A stretch of DNA of 16,381 nucleotides, taken from NCBI GenBank assembly GCA_019114015.1, contig DXGG01000152.1:1-16381 (forward strand), read 5' to 3'. Of this stretch, positions 15,659-16,381 are shown in pieces; position 1 is the stretch's first letter, and the number at the start of each line of letters is the position of its first letter. The DNA comes from Candidatus Onthomorpha intestinigallinarum (GTDB taxonomy: Bacteria > Bacteroidota > Bacteroidia > Bacteroidales > P3). A program made the position numbers and the translations under genes. Below the pieces are notes generated by a model, which worked only from the letters and a program-made list of their open reading frames with translations, did no database searches and was not told the DNA's origin.

Positions 15659-16381
15659 CTATCTAAGTTCAAAATTATCCCCCAAATACTTCTTTCTTAC
15701 CTGTTCGTCACCCGCCAACTGTTCCGGAGTGCCGTACTTGAAAACACTGCCCTCTATCAGCAAATACGCCCTGTTGGTAATGGAAAGAGTCTCGTGAACA
15801 TTATGGTCCGTAATCAGAACACCTATATTTCTGTCTTTCAACCCTCTCACTATTTGCTGAATATCCTGCACCGCTATTGGGTCAACACCCGCAAAGGGCT
15901 CGTCCAGCAAAATGAATTTGGGATTCGAAGCCAACGCCCTCGCTATCTCTGTCCTTCTTCTCTCACCTCCAGAAAGCTGATTTCCCTTGTTCTTGCGTAT
16001 ATGCGTCAGACTGAACTCCTCAAGCAGGGATTCCATCGTATCCCTTCTTTCAGTCTGTGTCATATTTCTGAATTCCAGAATGGACATGATGTTGTCCTCA
16101 ACCGACAAATTACGGAAAACGGAAGCCTCCTGAGCAAGATAGCCGACTCCGAGTTGGGCACGCTTGTACATGGGCATGTGGGTAATTTCCTGACTGTCGA
16201 GGAAAATCTTGCCGGAAAAAGGTCTGATCAACCCTGTCATCATATAAAACGTGGTTGTCTTGCCCGCTCCGTTCGGACCAAGCAATCCGACTATCTCTCC
16301 CTGCGAAACCTCTATCGACACGCCCTTTACAACGACTCTTTTCCTGTATTTTTTCACGACATTTTCCGTATACAACCTCAT
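15659..16381 (-). CDS. lptB: LPS export ABC transporter ATP-binding protein LptB
   Basis: This 240-residue ATPase drives LPS extraction from the inner membrane together with LptF and LptG. Walker A is GPNGAGKTT (35-43), the Q-loop Gln84, the signature LSGGERRR (136-143), Walker B ILLDEP (157-162) and the H-loop His193 in TDHNV. The ERRR form of the signature and the GVLITDHNVHET segment are typical of LptB. The ATG is the last codon of the window (16379-16381), so the protein looks complete, but anything upstream is not visible. The stop at 15659 is four bases from the deacetylase-like start, so this heads or sits within the LPS cluster that continues to the RlpA-like gene. Confidence 0.93.
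   Translation of the reverse strand: MRLYTENVVKKYRKRVVVKGVSIEVSQGEIVGLLGPNGAGKTTTFYMMTGLIRPFSGKIFLDSQEITHMPMYKRAQLGVGYLAQEASVFRNLSVEDNIMSILEFRNMTQTERRDTMESLLEEFSLTHIRKNKGNQLSGGERRRTEIARALASNPKFILLDEPFAGVDPIAVQDIQQIVRGLKDRNIGVLITDHNVHETLSITNRAYLLIEGSVFKYGTPEQLAGDEQVRKKYLGDNFELR

Overview
The window comes from an anaerobic member of the Bacteroidota, most likely Bacteroidales. It carries a complete set of core type IX secretion genes in the order porP-porK-porL-porM-porN, a four-subunit ferredoxin-dependent 2-oxoacid oxidoreductase, and promoters of the Bacteroidota form TTTG-N19-TAnnTTTG. The placement is inferred from gene content; no rRNA or tRNA gene is present.

Layout. On the + strand, positions 71-2898 form one transcription unit: an exact consensus promoter, then korD, vorB/korA, korB and korC, then an intrinsic terminator. 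This enzyme oxidatively decarboxylates a 2-oxoacid (2-oxoglutarate or a branched-chain 2-oxoacid) to the acyl-CoA and reduces ferredoxin. Next on the + strand is a single 904-residue gene (3017-5731). It encodes a UPF1-like superfamily 1 helicase fused to a C-terminal PD-(D/E)XK nuclease-like domain. Its leucine codons look different from its neighbours' and a short direct repeat flanks it, so it is the best candidate here for a transferred, defence-like gene.

The rest of the window is on the - strand and converges on the helicase. Read from 16381 downwards, a tightly packed cluster encodes lptB (LPS transport ATPase), a polysaccharide-deacetylase-like protein, hldD (heptose epimerase), kdsC (Kdo-8-phosphate phosphatase) and an RlpA-like SPOR-domain protein. 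After a 174-base gap with its own promoter come porP, porK, porL, porM and porN, closed by a strong intrinsic terminator at 5841-5874.

How they work together. The distal cluster builds and transports LPS and remodels the cell wall. The por genes build the secretion machine: the PorL/PorM proton-driven motor in the inner membrane, the PorK/PorN ring under the outer membrane, and PorP at the outer membrane. In this phylum the cargo of that machine is commonly attached to LPS, so the adjacency makes sense as a cell-envelope neighbourhood. No intergenic stretch exceeds 300 bases. No RNA gene, CRISPR array, insertion sequence or origin was seen.
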